Assembly (NCBI GenBank): GCA_035649575.1
Contig: DASRJH010000239.1
Location: 1 to 30,874, forward strand
Direction of reading: 5' to 3'
Length of the DNA stretch: 30,874 bases
DNA from: DASVAL01 sp035649575
GTDB lineage: Bacteria > Planctomycetota > UBA1135 > UBA2386
Under the pieces are notes generated by a model. It had not been told where the DNA came from and did not search any database. It worked only from the letters and a program-made list of their open reading frames with translations. A program made the translations under genes and the position numbers. How positions within the stretch are numbered: the stretch's first letter is position 1; every line of letters begins with the position of its first letter. This document shows positions 7,409 to 16,157 of the stretch, one piece after another.

Positions 7409-10400
7409 ATGACAGGCTCCACGCGCGTCCTGTTCTGCTCGTCGCTCCTCGTCGCCGCCGCAGCCGCTCAGCACGAAGGTGTCGTCACCCACGCCGAGCC
7501 AACGAACCAGATCGACTTCGCCCGCCAGGTGCAGCCGATCCTCGCGCAGAACTGCTTCCGCTGCCACGGCCCCGACGACGGCAAGCGCAAGGCCGACATG
7601 CGGCTCGACCGGCGCGCCGACGCGTTCGCCGAACGCGAAGGCGGCCCGGCCTTCGTCGCGGGAAAGCCCGAAGCCTCGCAGGCGCTGGTTCGCGTGCTCT
7701 CGAGCGACCCCGAAGAACGCATGCCGCCGCCCGAGGCCGGCGACGCGCTGAAGCCCGCGCAGATCGAGACCCTGCGGCGGTGGATCGAGACCGGCGCTGT
7801 GTGGACCGAACACTGGTCGTTCGTGAAGCCCGAACGCCCGGCCGTCCCTGCCGTCGCCGACACGGCCTGGGCGCGCTCCGACGTCGACCGCTTCGTGCTC
7901 GCGCGCCTCGAGCACGAGGGGCTGCGGCCGAGCGCCGAGGCGCCGCGCGAAGCCTGGCTGCGTCGCGTCACGTTCGACCTGATCGGGATGCCGCCGACGA
8001 TCGCCGAGCTCGATGCGTTCCTGCGCGACACCTCGCCCGATGCGCACGACAAGGTCGTCGACCGACTGCTCGCCGATCCGCGCTACGGCGAACGCCAGGC
8101 CACCGAGTGGCTCGACGCCGCGCGCTACGCCGACTCGAGCGGTTACCAGCGCGACCGCGCGCGCAGTGCGTGGAAGTGGCGCGATTGGGTGATCGATGCG
8201 CTCAACAAGAACATGCCGTTCGATCAGTTCACGATCGAGCAGCTCGCGGGCGACCTGCTGCCGAACCCGACGGTCGAACAGCGCATCGCGACGGGCTTCA
8301 ACCGCAATCACCCGGTCAACACCGAGGCCGGCGAAGAGCTCGACGAATACCGTTCGGCCTACGTGATCGATCGTGTGCACACGACCGCGACGACGTGGCT
8401 CGGTCTGTCGGTCGGTTGCGCGCAGTGCCACGATCACAAGTACGACCCGATCTCGCAGCGCGAGTTCTATTCGTTCTACGGGTTCTTCAACCACGTCAAG
8501 GAACGCGACTCGGGCGGCCCGTTCTCGCTGAATCCCAAGCCGTCGATTCCGGCACCGGGCCCCGACGACGTGCCGCGTCTGCTCGACCTCGACAAGCGCA
8601 TCAAGACGCTCGAAGAGCGCCTCGATCGCGACGACCCGCTCGCCGATGCGGCCCAGGTCGAATGGGAGAAGGCGACGATCGAACGCATCGGTCCGGCGCT
8701 GCAGTGGACGACGCTCGATCCGACGGAGCTGATGGCCAGGCACGGCTCGCGACTCAAGCGGCTCGAGGACGGTTCGATCCTCGCGACCGGGCCGGTGCCC
8801 GCGCGCGACACCTACGAGCTCGTGTTCGCGCCCGGCAAGCGCAAGATCCAGGCGCTGCGGCTCGAAGTTCTGCCCGACCTGACGATGCCGCTCGGCGCGT
8901 CGGGCCGCGCCGACGACGGGCGCTTCATCCTGAGCAGCCTCGAAACGCGGCTCGCCAGCGTTGCCGACAGCAGCGACCCGCCGCTGATCGCCTACGCGCT
9001 CGCGGCGGCCGACGTGAACCAGAAGGAAGACGAAGACGAGCACTACCTGACGGCGATCACGCCCGGCTCGATCGCGGGTTCGATCGCGATCGAGAGCAGC
9101 GACGGCAAGTCCGGCGGCTTCCGCTTCGGCGGGTGGAGCATCGCTGGCGACGAGCGCAAGGAACCGCGCGAAGCGATCCTGATCCCGATCGAGCCGCTCG
9201 AAGCGAACGACACGTCGATCCTGCGCCTCACGCTGCACCACGGTTCGGCCAACAAGTTCAAGAGCCTGATCGGCCGCTTCCGCGTCTCGTTCACCGAGGA
9301 TGCAAGGGCGCGCACGCAGCTCGTTCCCGTCTCGCCCTCGCTGTGGCGTGTGATCGGACCGTTCCCGGCCCCGAACGCGGAGGCCGCGTTCAGCACGGCG
9401 TTCGATCTCGAGAAGGACCTCACCACGGCCGAGTGGAAGAAGAAGTACGATCAGCCGATCCTGCCAAAGCCGGCGAGCGAAGGCCAACCAGCCGGACCAG
9501 CCGGACCAGCCGGTAAGGACGAGAAAGAGAAGTCGGCCAAGGACAAAGCTGCGCCCGCAGCCGCCCCCGCTGAAGACAAGGACAAGAAGGAGGGCATGCC
9601 GGCCGCGAAGGAAATGCCACAGCCCGCCGAGCAGCAGAAGGCCCAAGCGCCGGCAAAGGGCGACGCGGCCAAGGCCGACGCGAAGCCGGAGCCAGCTGCT
9701 GCCCCCGCGGGCAAGGCGCGCAGCGAAGGCGCGAAGGACACAAAGCCATCGGGCGCGGAACCACCGAAGGAGAAGACCGAGCAAGAGACCGGCAAGCCGG
9801 CGCCCGCCGATGCCAAGCCCGCTGCCGCGGGCGACGCCAAGCCCGACAAGCCCGCAGCACAGGCAGCGGCCGAGAGCAAGCCTGGTGACGCAACCGACAA
9901 ACCCGAAGCCAAGCCCGAAGCGAAGCCCAAGCCGAAGAAGATCGAATGGAAGGAGCGCCGCGAGTGGCGCGATGGCGAGCCCGCACGGCTCGGCCCGGAG
10001 GCAACCGCCGCGGCCTGGTTCGCGTCGCGCAAGCTGCAGACCTCGGGCGCGCGCACGGCGACAATCGAGTTCGACGGCGGCGTCGGCAGCAAGCTCTGGT
10101 TGAACGGCACGCTCGTCGCCGAGTTTGCGCCCCCACCCGAAGTCCCCGAACCCGAGGGCAAGCAGAAGCCCGCGCCGACGAAGGAGACGTTCGACGAAGA
10201 GGAGTTCTTCGCGCAGCGCCGCCTCGCCGCGGAACGCGAGCCGCACCGCTTGCGCATCGGTCTGCGGGCCGGCGACAACTACTTCGTCGCGAAGATCGTC
10301 GGCAAGGGTCCACCGCCGAAGCCGAAGCAAGGCCAAGCAGGAGCGAAGCCTCCCGAGGATGGTGGCGAAGCCGACATGGTGCCGCCCGAGGTCCTGATGG

Positions 10401-11968
10401 GCATGCAGCGCGGCGGCAACGAGCTGTCCTTCACGTTCACGGTGCGCGCCGAGGGCGAGGATCTGCTCGACTACGAGACGATGCTCGCGTTGCGCATCAA
10501 GGCTGCGACGCCCGCGAGCCCGACCACGGCACCGGCCACCGCACCGGTTGGCGCGCCGATTGCCGCACCGGCCAGCACACCGGCCGCCGCGCCAATTGCT
10601 GCACCGGCTGCCGCACCGATCGATGGACCGGCGATGTCCGCGCCTGCGGCAACGTCCGCGGCGGCCCCCCCAACAGTCACCACCCCGACAGCGGCAGAGG
10701 CAAGCGCGCCTGCCGCCACCGCGAACGCCACCGCCAACCCGAGCGAGAAGAAGCCGCTCACGCCGGCCGAACGGCGCGCGAAGGCCATCCGCCGCTGGTT
10801 CCGCACGCGCATCGACATCGCGGGCCGCGTTCTGTTCGAAGAGCTCGAGCGCGTCAAGAAGGAGAAGGAGCGCGTCGAAGCGAAGCTGCCGCAAGCGCTC
10901 GTCATGGAAGAGCTCGCGACGCCGCGCCCGACGCACGTGTTCGTGCGTGGCGACTACCGCAAGAAGGGCGAGCTCGTCGCCGTGGGCACCCCTGCCGTGC
11001 TGCCCGCGATGCCCGCCGACATGCCGCGGAACCGCCTCGGTCTCGCGCGCTGGCTCGTCTCGCCCGACAACCCGCTCACGGCCCGCGTCACGGTGAACCG
11101 CGCGTGGCAGCAGTTCTTCGGCCACGGCCTCGTGCGCACGGCCGACGACTTCGGCATCCGCGGCGCGCTGCCGAGCCACCGCGAACTGCTCGACTGGCTC
11201 GCGGTCGAGTTCGTCACGAGCGGTTGGGACCAGAAGAAGCTGCACCGGCTGCTCGCGCTCTCGGCCACCTATCGCCAGAGCGCTCTCGCGACACCTGCTG
11301 TGCGCGAACGCGATCCCGACAACCTGCTGCTCGCGCGCGGCCCGCACCAACGCCTTTCCGCCGAGATGGTGCGCGACCAGGCGCTCGCCGTGTCGGGTCT
11401 GCTCGTGCAGAAGATCGGCGGCGCGAGCGTGAAGCCGTGGCAGCCGCCGGGTCTCTGGAAGTCCGTGCTCGGGTCCGGCGAATGGAAGGCCGACACCGGC
11501 GAAGCCACCTACCGGCGCGGTCTCTACGTCTACTGGAAGCGCGGCGTGCCATACCCGTCGTTCACGGCGTTCGACGCGCCCAAGCGCGAGACGTGCACGG
11601 TCACGCGCGTGCGCACGACGACGCCGCTGCAGGCGCTCGTGCTGCTCAACGACCCGATCTACGTCGAAACCGGCCGCGCGCTCGGCCTGCGTATGCACAA
11701 AGAAGGCGGCGCCGACGACGAAGCGCGTCTGCAGTTCGGCTTCCGGCTCGTCACTTCACGGCGGGCCGAAGAACGCGAGCTCAAAGCACTGGTCACGCTG
11801 CTCGCGGACCTGCGCACCCACTACAAGGCGGACGAAAAGGCCGCCAAGGCGCTGCTCGCCGTCGGCGCCGCGAAGGTCGATCCGAAGCTCGACGCTGCGG
11901 AGGCCGCCGCGTGGGCGCAGATCGGCGCAACTCTGCTCAACCTCGAAGCCGCGATCCGGCGCGGATGA
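7409..11968 (+). CDS. Planctomycete cytochrome (PSCyt1) / DUF1549 / DUF1553 protein with long low-complexity insertions
   Basis: 1519 residues, long for this family (commonly about 800-1100). Order: signal peptide (about 1-21); PSCyt1 domain with a c-type haem motif CFRCH (Cys49, Cys52, His53) and a Met-Pro-Pro loop (RMPPPEAG); DUF1549 with a second CxxCH (CAQCH, Cys337-His341) followed by DHKYDPI; a beta-rich middle part of about 300 residues including jelly-roll-like segments (LWRVIGPFPA, later KLWLNGTLVAEF). Two disordered Ala/Pro/Lys/Glu-rich stretches follow at about 688-845 and 1033-1120. DUF1553 closes the protein (RLGLARWLVSPDNPLTARV, then VNRAWQQFFG, LSATYRQS, TTPLQALVLLND). Only 4 nt separate it from the DUF1501 gene, its usual partner in planctomycetes. 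The pair is thought to act at the cell surface or periplasm, perhaps in polysaccharide breakdown, but no function is proven. The start follows a -10-like TAGACT. Confidence 0.95.
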   Translation: MTGSTRVLFCSSLLVAAAAAQHEGVVTHAEPTNQIDFARQVQPILAQNCFRCHGPDDGKRKADMRLDRRADAFAEREGGPAFVAGKPEASQALVRVLSSDPEERMPPPEAGDALKPAQIETLRRWIETGAVWTEHWSFVKPERPAVPAVADTAWARSDVDRFVLARLEHEGLRPSAEAPREAWLRRVTFDLIGMPPTIAELDAFLRDTSPDAHDKVVDRLLADPRYGERQATEWLDAARYADSSGYQRDRARSAWKWRDWVIDALNKNMPFDQFTIEQLAGDLLPNPTVEQRIATGFNRNHPVNTEAGEELDEYRSAYVIDRVHTTATTWLGLSVGCAQCHDHKYDPISQREFYSFYGFFNHVKERDSGGPFSLNPKPSIPAPGPDDVPRLLDLDKRIKTLEERLDRDDPLADAAQVEWEKATIERIGPALQWTTLDPTELMARHGSRLKRLEDGSILATGPVPARDTYELVFAPGKRKIQALRLEVLPDLTMPLGASGRADDGRFILSSLETRLASVADSSDPPLIAYALAAADVNQKEDEDEHYLTAITPGSIAGSIAIESSDGKSGGFRFGGWSIAGDERKEPREAILIPIEPLEANDTSILRLTLHHGSANKFKSLIGRFRVSFTEDARARTQLVPVSPSLWRVIGPFPAPNAEAAFSTAFDLEKDLTTAEWKKKYDQPILPKPASEGQPAGPAGPAGKDEKEKSAKDKAAPAAAPAEDKDKKEGMPAAKEMPQPAEQQKAQAPAKGDAAKADAKPEPAAAPAGKARSEGAKDTKPSGAEPPKEKTEQETGKPAPADAKPAAAGDAKPDKPAAQAAAESKPGDATDKPEAKPEAKPKPKKIEWKERREWRDGEPARLGPEATAAAWFASRKLQTSGARTATIEFDGGVGSKLWLNGTLVAEFAPPPEVPEPEGKQKPAPTKETFDEEEFFAQRRLAAEREPHRLRIGLRAGDNYFVAKIVGKGPPPKPKQGQAGAKPPEDGGEADMVPPEVLMGMQRGGNELSFTFTVRAEGEDLLDYETMLALRIKAATPASPTTAPATAPVGAPIAAPASTPAAAPIAAPAAAPIDGPAMSAPAATSAAAPPTVTTPTAAEASAPAATANATANPSEKKPLTPAERRAKAIRRWFRTRIDIAGRVLFEELERVKKEKERVEAKLPQALVMEELATPRPTHVFVRGDYRKKGELVAVGTPAVLPAMPADMPRNRLGLARWLVSPDNPLTARVTVNRAWQQFFGHGLVRTADDFGIRGALPSHRELLDWLAVEFVTSGWDQKKLHRLLALSATYRQSALATPAVRERDPDNLLLARGPHQRLSAEMVRDQALAVSGLLVQKIGGASVKPWQPPGLWKSVLGSGEWKADTGEATYRRGLYVYWKRGVPYPSFTAFDAPKRETCTVTRVRTTTPLQALVLLNDPIYVETGRALGLRMHKEGGADDEARLQFGFRLVTSRRAEERELKALVTLLADLRTHYKADEKAAKALLAVGAAKVDPKLDAAEAAAWAQIGATLLNLEAAIRRG
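9488..9514 (+). repeat. Tandem 9-bp repeat inside the DUF1549/DUF1553 gene
   Basis: Three consecutive units of CCAGCCGGA (the last ends in T) encode an Ala/Gly/Pro collagen-like triplet run at the start of the first low-complexity insertion. In-frame slippage here would change the linker length without breaking the gene. Confidence 0.6.
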
Positions 11969-11972
11969 TGCC

Positions 11973-13424
11973 ATGAACCTGCACACTCAGAATATCGACA
12001 CGCTGCTGCGCCGCCGCGCCTTCCTCGGGCAGGGTGCGTTCGGCCTCGGCTCGCTCGCGTTCTCGCTGTTGTCGGCCCGCAGGTTTGCCGCAACCACCGG
12101 GGCGTCGCTGCTGCAGGATCCCGCTCCCGCGTGGCGGCTGCCCGAGGCGAAGGCCAAACGCGTCGTCGTGATCTTCCTTTCCGGCGGCCTCGCGCAACAC
12201 GACCTGTTCGACGAGAAGCCGCTGCTCAACGAGCGGCGCGGCGAGGAGCTGCCGCCCTCGATCCGCAAGGGAGAACGCATCACGGGTCTCACCGAGCGGC
12301 AAGGTGCGCTGCCCGTCGTGGGCTCGAAGTTCGAGTTCTCGAACTACGGCAAGTGCGGTCTGCGGATGTCGGAGCTGTTGCCAAGCCTCGGCGCCGTCGC
12401 CGACGAGCTCACGCTGATCCGTTCGGTGCAGACAGACCACGTGCTGCACGAAGCGGCGATGACGATCTTGTTCACGGGCACGCAGCTGCTGGGCCGGCCC
12501 TCGTGGGGCGCGTGGACCTCCTACGCGCTCGGCGACGGCAAAGCCAGCCTGCCCGAGTTCGTCGTGATGCTGTCGAATCCCGACGCCGCCACGCCGCTGC
12601 ATCCGCGTCTGTGGCACAACGGCTTCCTCGAGGGCCGCTATCAGGGTGTGCCGTTCCGCGGCGGCGCCGAACCCGTGCTGTTCGTCAAGAACCCGCCCGG
12701 CGTCGACGACAAGGTGCGTGCCCGCCAGCTCGCGACGCAGAAGGAGCTCGACCAGCTCGAAGCCGCGCGCACGGGTGATCCCGATGCGCTGGCCCGGCTC
12801 GCGTCGTTCGAGACCGCAGCGCGCATGCAGACCAGCGTGCCCGAGCTCGCCGACCTGTCGAAGGAACCGCCCGAAGTGATCGAGGAGTATGGCGCCGAGG
12901 CCGGCAAGGAGAGCTTCGCGAACAACTGCCTGATGACGCGGCGGCTGCTCGAACGCGGCGTGCGCTTCGTGCAGCTCTGCGACGCGGGCTGGGACCATCA
13001 CTACAACATCCCGCGCGTGCTGCCGCGCAAGTGCGAGCAGGTCGACAAACCCGTCGCGGCGCTGATCCGCGACCTGCGGCGCCGCGGCATGCTCGACGAG
13101 ACGATCATCGTGTTCGCGGGCGAGTTCGGCCGCACGCCTTACTGCGAAGGTCCGCTCGCGTTCGACACCTACGGCCGCGACCACAACGCGCTGGCCTGTT
13201 CGGTGCTGATCGCGGGTGGCGGGTTCCGTGCCGGCTACACGCACGGCAAGACCGACGATTGGGGCTGGTCCGCCACCGAGGACATCGTGCACGTGCACGA
13301 CCTGCACGCGACGATCCTGCACCAGCTCGGGCTCGACCACCTGAAGCTGACCGTGCGCTCGCAGGGCCGCGACTTCCGCTTGACGGACGTCAGAGGCTTG
13401 GTGGTCAAGGAACTGCTCGCGTAG
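11973..13424 (+). CDS. DUF1501 family protein, Tat-exported
   Basis: 483 residues. The N-terminus has a twin-arginine motif (RRRAFLG, residues 13-19) followed by a hydrophobic stretch, so it is probably exported folded by the Tat pathway. The body shows the DUF1501 (alkaline-phosphatase-fold, sulfatase-like) landmarks: FLSGGLAQHDLFD near the start, LLERGVRFVQL then GWDHH in the middle, FAGEFGRTP, GRDHN, and AGGGFRAGYTHGKTD near the end. The acidic and His residues in these motifs are in the positions of metal ligands in the fold, but no substrate is known. It starts 4 nt after the stop of the cytochrome/DUF1549/DUF1553 gene and is surely cotranscribed; the pair is a recurring planctomycete unit. 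Length is normal for the family. The gene converges on the MmcQ gene with 22 nt between the stops. Confidence 0.95.
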   Translation: MNLHTQNIDTLLRRRAFLGQGAFGLGSLAFSLLSARRFAATTGASLLQDPAPAWRLPEAKAKRVVVIFLSGGLAQHDLFDEKPLLNERRGEELPPSIRKGERITGLTERQGALPVVGSKFEFSNYGKCGLRMSELLPSLGAVADELTLIRSVQTDHVLHEAAMTILFTGTQLLGRPSWGAWTSYALGDGKASLPEFVVMLSNPDAATPLHPRLWHNGFLEGRYQGVPFRGGAEPVLFVKNPPGVDDKVRARQLATQKELDQLEAARTGDPDALARLASFETAARMQTSVPELADLSKEPPEVIEEYGAEAGKESFANNCLMTRRLLERGVRFVQLCDAGWDHHYNIPRVLPRKCEQVDKPVAALIRDLRRRGMLDETIIVFAGEFGRTPYCEGPLAFDTYGRDHNALACSVLIAGGGFRAGYTHGKTDDWGWSATEDIVHVHDLHATILHQLGLDHLKLTVRSQGRDFRLTDVRGLVVKELLA

Positions 13425-13438
13425 CGCACTCGCGTCGT

Positions 13439-13457
13439 GCGGCCCGTCACGGGCTGC
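13439..13457. terminator. Candidate bidirectional terminator hairpin
   Basis: CCCG (13443-13446) and CGGG (13450-13453) pair around the loop TCA, which is the stop triplet of the minus-strand MmcQ gene. Flanking GCGG/CTGC extends the stem to about 8 bp with one G-U. No T-run on either side. Confidence 0.4.
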
Positions 13458-13851
13458 TCTTCCCGCGTCGGCGGTGGTTCGTCGTGCGCTTCGCCGGGCT
13501 CGGCCTCTTCCGCGGCGTCTTCGCCGATGGCTTCGCGGGCAGGTGCTGCGCGACTTCTTGCCAGGCAAGCGTCATCCAAGGACGCAGTGCATCCACCGCA
13601 GCGGCCTCGAGGCGCACGTAGGTGCAACCGGCCCGCCCCCATGCCCCATTCGCCGGCACGAAACCATCCGCGTGAGCCTGCACGATCTCCCGCTGCTGCT
13701 GCGGCGACAGTCTGACCATGCCGCGTTCGCCATCGGGGAGCAGCGTCGCGAAGATGCGACCGTTGGCGCGGAAGTCGGGATGACCGTGGTGCTCGCCTTC
13801 GACGGCACCCGGCATCGACAGCGCGAGACGACGGAACTGTTCGGGCGTCAT
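13447..13851 (-). CDS. MmcQ/YjbR family DNA-binding-like protein
   Basis: 134 residues. It matches the small MmcQ/YjbR (DUF419) family from its first residues (MTPEQFRRLALSMPGA), with the conserved HPDFRANGRIFATL strand pair, then MVRLSPQQQREIV and the C-terminal tryptophan-containing helix (RPWMTLAWQEVA). The last 30 residues are a Lys/Arg/Pro-rich tail, possibly nucleic-acid binding. The fold is a double-wing CyaY-like fold; the cellular role of the family is not known. The reading frame extends to 13890 and has another ATG at 13860, but TAGCGT, a -10-like element, sits at 13862-13867, which rules those out as starts if it is used; the ATG at 13851 lies 10 nt after it. The gene is divergent from the methyltransferase. 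Confidence 0.88.
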   Translation of the reverse strand: MTPEQFRRLALSMPGAVEGEHHGHPDFRANGRIFATLLPDGERGMVRLSPQQQREIVQAHADGFVPANGAWGRAGCTYVRLEAAAVDALRPWMTLAWQEVAQHLPAKPSAKTPRKRPSPAKRTTNHRRRGKSSP

Positions 13852-13861
13852 GGGTCCCATC

Positions 13862-13867
13862 ACGCTA
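13862..13867 (-). promoter_or_regulatory. -10-like element TAGCGT for the MmcQ gene
   Basis: Minus-strand TAGCGT ends 10 nt before the ATG at 13851, matching the spacing in front of other genes here and favouring that start over the ATG at 13860. Confidence 0.4.
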
Positions 13868-13976
13868 ATCCGCGGCCTCGCCGCTCGCACCCGCTTGATC
13901 GCCGCGGCGCGCTGACTACACCGCCGGGCTCGACTTCGCCGATGTCTCTGCAGGCCTGCTCCCTATGGTGTGCAGC

Positions 13977-13982
13977 TAGACC
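13977..13982 (+). promoter_or_regulatory. -10-like element TAGACC for the methyltransferase gene
   Basis: TAGACC ends 11 nt before the ATG at 13994. A second candidate, TATGGT at 13964-13969, would give a leader of about 18 nt. Both favour 13994 over the GTG at 13970. Confidence 0.3.
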
Positions 13983-13993
13983 CCGCCCGGCGA

Positions 13994-14611
13994 ATGCACG
14001 ACAACAGCAAGCTCCTGTTCGCGCGCCATGCTTTGCCGTTGTTCACACGCGGCGTCCGCGTGCTCGAGATCGGCCCCGACTACGTGCCGAGCACCTACCA
14101 ACAGATGGTCGCCGCCGAGCGGCGCGGCGACGGGCCCGCTGTCTGGGAGACGGTCGATCTCGCGAGCCGGCCGGGCATGACGCACGCCGCGACGAACGAA
14201 TACGCGTTCCCGATTCCCGAGTCCTCCTACGACGTCGTCGTGTCGGGCCAGGTCATGGAGCACGTGCGCAAGCCGTGGCTGTGGTTGCGCGAACTGGCGC
14301 GCGTCTGTCGCGCCGGCGGACACGTGCTCACGATCTGCCCCGTGAGCTGGCCCTACCACGAAGCGCCCGTCGACTGCTGGCGCGCCTATCCCGAGGGCAT
14401 GCGCGCGCTCTACGAGGATGCGGGTCTCGAAGTCCTCGAGGCGAGTTGGAAGACGCTCGAGCCGCGCGGGCTGTTGCCGCGATGCCCGCGGCCGATCAGC
14501 GACCATGCGCCGGGGCTGCTCTACAAGCTAGCGCGCTTCCTGCACTGGCCGCTCGCGCGGTCCTACGACACCATCACGATCGGCAGGAAGCCCGCCGCTC
14601 GACGCGCGTAG
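13994..14611 (+). CDS. Class I SAM-dependent methyltransferase
   Basis: 205 residues. Motif I is VLEIGPDY near residue 26 (E and GxD contacts to S-adenosylmethionine), followed by the acidic end of strand 2 (ETVDLAS). Motif IV region is YDVVVSGQVMEHV, with the EH seen in the Methyltransf_11 group, and the later GGHVLTICPVSWPYHE strand/loop completes the core. The substrate is not evident; methyltransferases of this type with a short C-terminal extension (LLYKLARFLHWPL) occur in sugar and surface-polysaccharide pathways, but nothing nearby supports a specific job. An upstream in-frame GTG at 13970 would add 8 residues; I prefer the ATG at 13994 on promoter position. It converges with the helical-repeat protein, with 6 nt between the stops. 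Confidence 0.85.
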   Translation: MHDNSKLLFARHALPLFTRGVRVLEIGPDYVPSTYQQMVAAERRGDGPAVWETVDLASRPGMTHAATNEYAFPIPESSYDVVVSGQVMEHVRKPWLWLRELARVCRAGGHVLTICPVSWPYHEAPVDCWRAYPEGMRALYEDAGLEVLEASWKTLEPRGLLPRCPRPISDHAPGLLYKLARFLHWPLARSYDTITIGRKPAARRA

Positions 14612-14631
14612 CCCCCATCACTTCTTGGGCT
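14610..14631. terminator. Candidate hairpin between convergent genes
   Basis: AGCCC (14610-14614) pairs with GGGCT (14627-14631); the 12-nt loop contains the minus-strand stop triplet at 14618-14620. The weakest of the four convergent hairpins here. Confidence 0.2.
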
Positions 14632-16066
14632 CGGTGCCCTTCTTCCGGGCTTGCTCGGCGAGCACGGCCTGGAACCTCGTCAGTCGGCCCACATACCGCG
14701 CATCATTGCCGCTCGCTGCCGCCGCCACGGTCTGCAGCTCGACCGCCTCTTGGATCTGGCCGTTCAAGAACAACGCCAGGGCAACCGTGTCCTTGCTGCC
14801 GTTGCTGAGACCGGCGCCTTGCTGGCGCTGCATCTCCTCGCACTGTGCCAATGCCATCGTGTCGAAGCGGCCGAGCGACAGCGGCTGGACCATCATGTAC
14901 CACGCATCGTTGTTGAGGCCGAACGCGTTTTCATTCTTGCCGCGGTATTCGACCATCAGCTTCTCCGCGGCTTCGAGGTCGCCACAGCGCACGAGCACCT
15001 TGTGCCGGACCGCGCACAGCAAACGTGCATCGAGGCCATCGGCAACAGCTTCGATCGCCTGCTCGGCGAGGTCGCGAAACGCGGCCGGCAGGTTCGCTTC
15101 CATGAGCGTCTCGGCGAACACGAGTTGGTCCCACGGTCGGCCTTCGAGGTGTTTGGGCAGCATCGCGGCTGTGCGACCTGCGATGCGATCCTGACCCGCG
15201 CGCAACAGCGCGCGAAGGTAGACCAGCTGCGTGAACACGCCGTCGGGCGAAGCCGCGGCCAGAGGTCCGAGCAGCACCGCGAGCGTCTTCGCGTGCCGCG
15301 GGTCGTAACGATCCCCACGCAGCACCAGATCCGCGAACTGGACCATCGGCACGCCTTCGCCCGCGAGCGCCTTCACACCGCCTTCGAACGCCTTGTGTGC
15401 GGCCTCGAGGTCGCCCCTGCTCCACCACTGGAACAACACGGCCATCGCGCGCACGCGTCCCGAGCGTGGCCACGCAGCGACGCACTTCTCGACCTCGGCT
15501 GCAAGCTCGCCGCTGTCGATGACGTTGGCCAACAGAGCCTGCACCGTCTCCTCCATCCGTTGCAGGACGGGGCTTTCGAACTTCTCCTCGACAACGGCTT
15601 GCATCAGGTCCACTGCACCATCGAGCGCGGACCAGGCCAGCGGGACACTCTCACCGCCCCTGCACAACGCGGCCATCGCGCTTGGCACGCGCTCGTCGGG
15701 CACCAGACCGGCCTGTGGCACTGGTTTCTCCTCGTCAATCGAAGCCACGGCGAACGAAGGCGTGCGAGCAGCCGCTCGCTTCGCCGCAGGCGCGGGCATG
15801 ACGACCGCAACGGCGATACCGCGCTCGGCGAAACGCCGTTGCAGGTCGGCGAGATACTGGACGTGATCGAGGAAGTCGTTCGGATCGTGCGTGTACAGGA
15901 CCCACAGCGTGTACTTGGGTTCGGGAGCGTCGGGCGGTGAGTGGAGCCGCTGCACGCTGCCGATCGGCGACTCGATGCGCTGCACTTCGACCGGCTGCTG
16001 GGGCTGCGCCCCCAGAGCAAGCCAGAGCGTGGCGGTAGGAACGACGATCGCTGGGCAGGCACGCAT
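14618..16066 (-). CDS. Exported thioredoxin-like and helical-repeat protein of unknown function
   Basis: 482 residues. The start at 16066 gives a signal peptide (MRACPAIVVPTATLWLALGA, cleaved before Gln); the frame extends further upstream but only with Arg/Ser-rich shadow sequence. Residues about 30-150 look like a thioredoxin-fold sensor or redox relic: a strand (KYTLWVLYTHDPNDF), a helix, a second strand (IAVAVVMPAP), and a later SIDEEKPVPQAGL segment, but there is no CxxC pair. The rest is a run of about eight helical pairs rich in Ala and Leu, TPR/SEL1-like in rhythm (EETVQALLANVI, ALLRAGQDRIAGRTA, KVLVRCGDLEAAEKLM, VALALFLNGQIQEAVEL), ending in a Lys-rich tail. It follows the exported propeller-like gene with 91 nt between and is probably the last gene of the sigma/kinase operon. 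No family assigned. Confidence 0.75.
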   Translation of the reverse strand: MRACPAIVVPTATLWLALGAQPQQPVEVQRIESPIGSVQRLHSPPDAPEPKYTLWVLYTHDPNDFLDHVQYLADLQRRFAERGIAVAVVMPAPAAKRAAARTPSFAVASIDEEKPVPQAGLVPDERVPSAMAALCRGGESVPLAWSALDGAVDLMQAVVEEKFESPVLQRMEETVQALLANVIDSGELAAEVEKCVAAWPRSGRVRAMAVLFQWWSRGDLEAAHKAFEGGVKALAGEGVPMVQFADLVLRGDRYDPRHAKTLAVLLGPLAAASPDGVFTQLVYLRALLRAGQDRIAGRTAAMLPKHLEGRPWDQLVFAETLMEANLPAAFRDLAEQAIEAVADGLDARLLCAVRHKVLVRCGDLEAAEKLMVEYRGKNENAFGLNNDAWYMMVQPLSLGRFDTMALAQCEEMQRQQGAGLSNGSKDTVALALFLNGQIQEAVELQTVAAAASGNDARYVGRLTRFQAVLAEQARKKGTEPKK

Positions 16067-16157
16067 ACGATTGCTGCAACCTGAGGTGGGAACCGCGGAG
16101 CGGCGCCATCGTCGCCGCCGATCGCGACCGCCGCCAGTGGCCGCGGGACTCGCGGGC

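Noticed and set aside
9488..9514. CRISPR-like or mobile-element-like repeat
   Set aside because: It is a short in-frame tandem repeat inside a coding linker; there are no spacers, terminal inverted repeats or transposase anywhere in the window.
10471..10905. Minus-strand frame encoding an Ala/Gly-rich protein
   Set aside because: It is the complement of the Ala/Pro-rich linker of the DUF1549/DUF1553 gene; its regular composition reflects that linker.
6230..11698. A 1822-residue open frame on the minus strand
   Set aside because: It lies wholly opposite the peptidase-like and DUF1549/DUF1553 genes and its translation is Arg/Gly/Leu-rich with no domain. Such long antisense frames arise from high-GC third-position bias.
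13474..14808. A 444-residue plus-strand frame spanning the MmcQ gene and methyltransferase
   Set aside because: It runs through the divergent promoter region and its sequence is Arg/Pro-rich without motifs; the MmcQ and methyltransferase frames are clearly the real genes.
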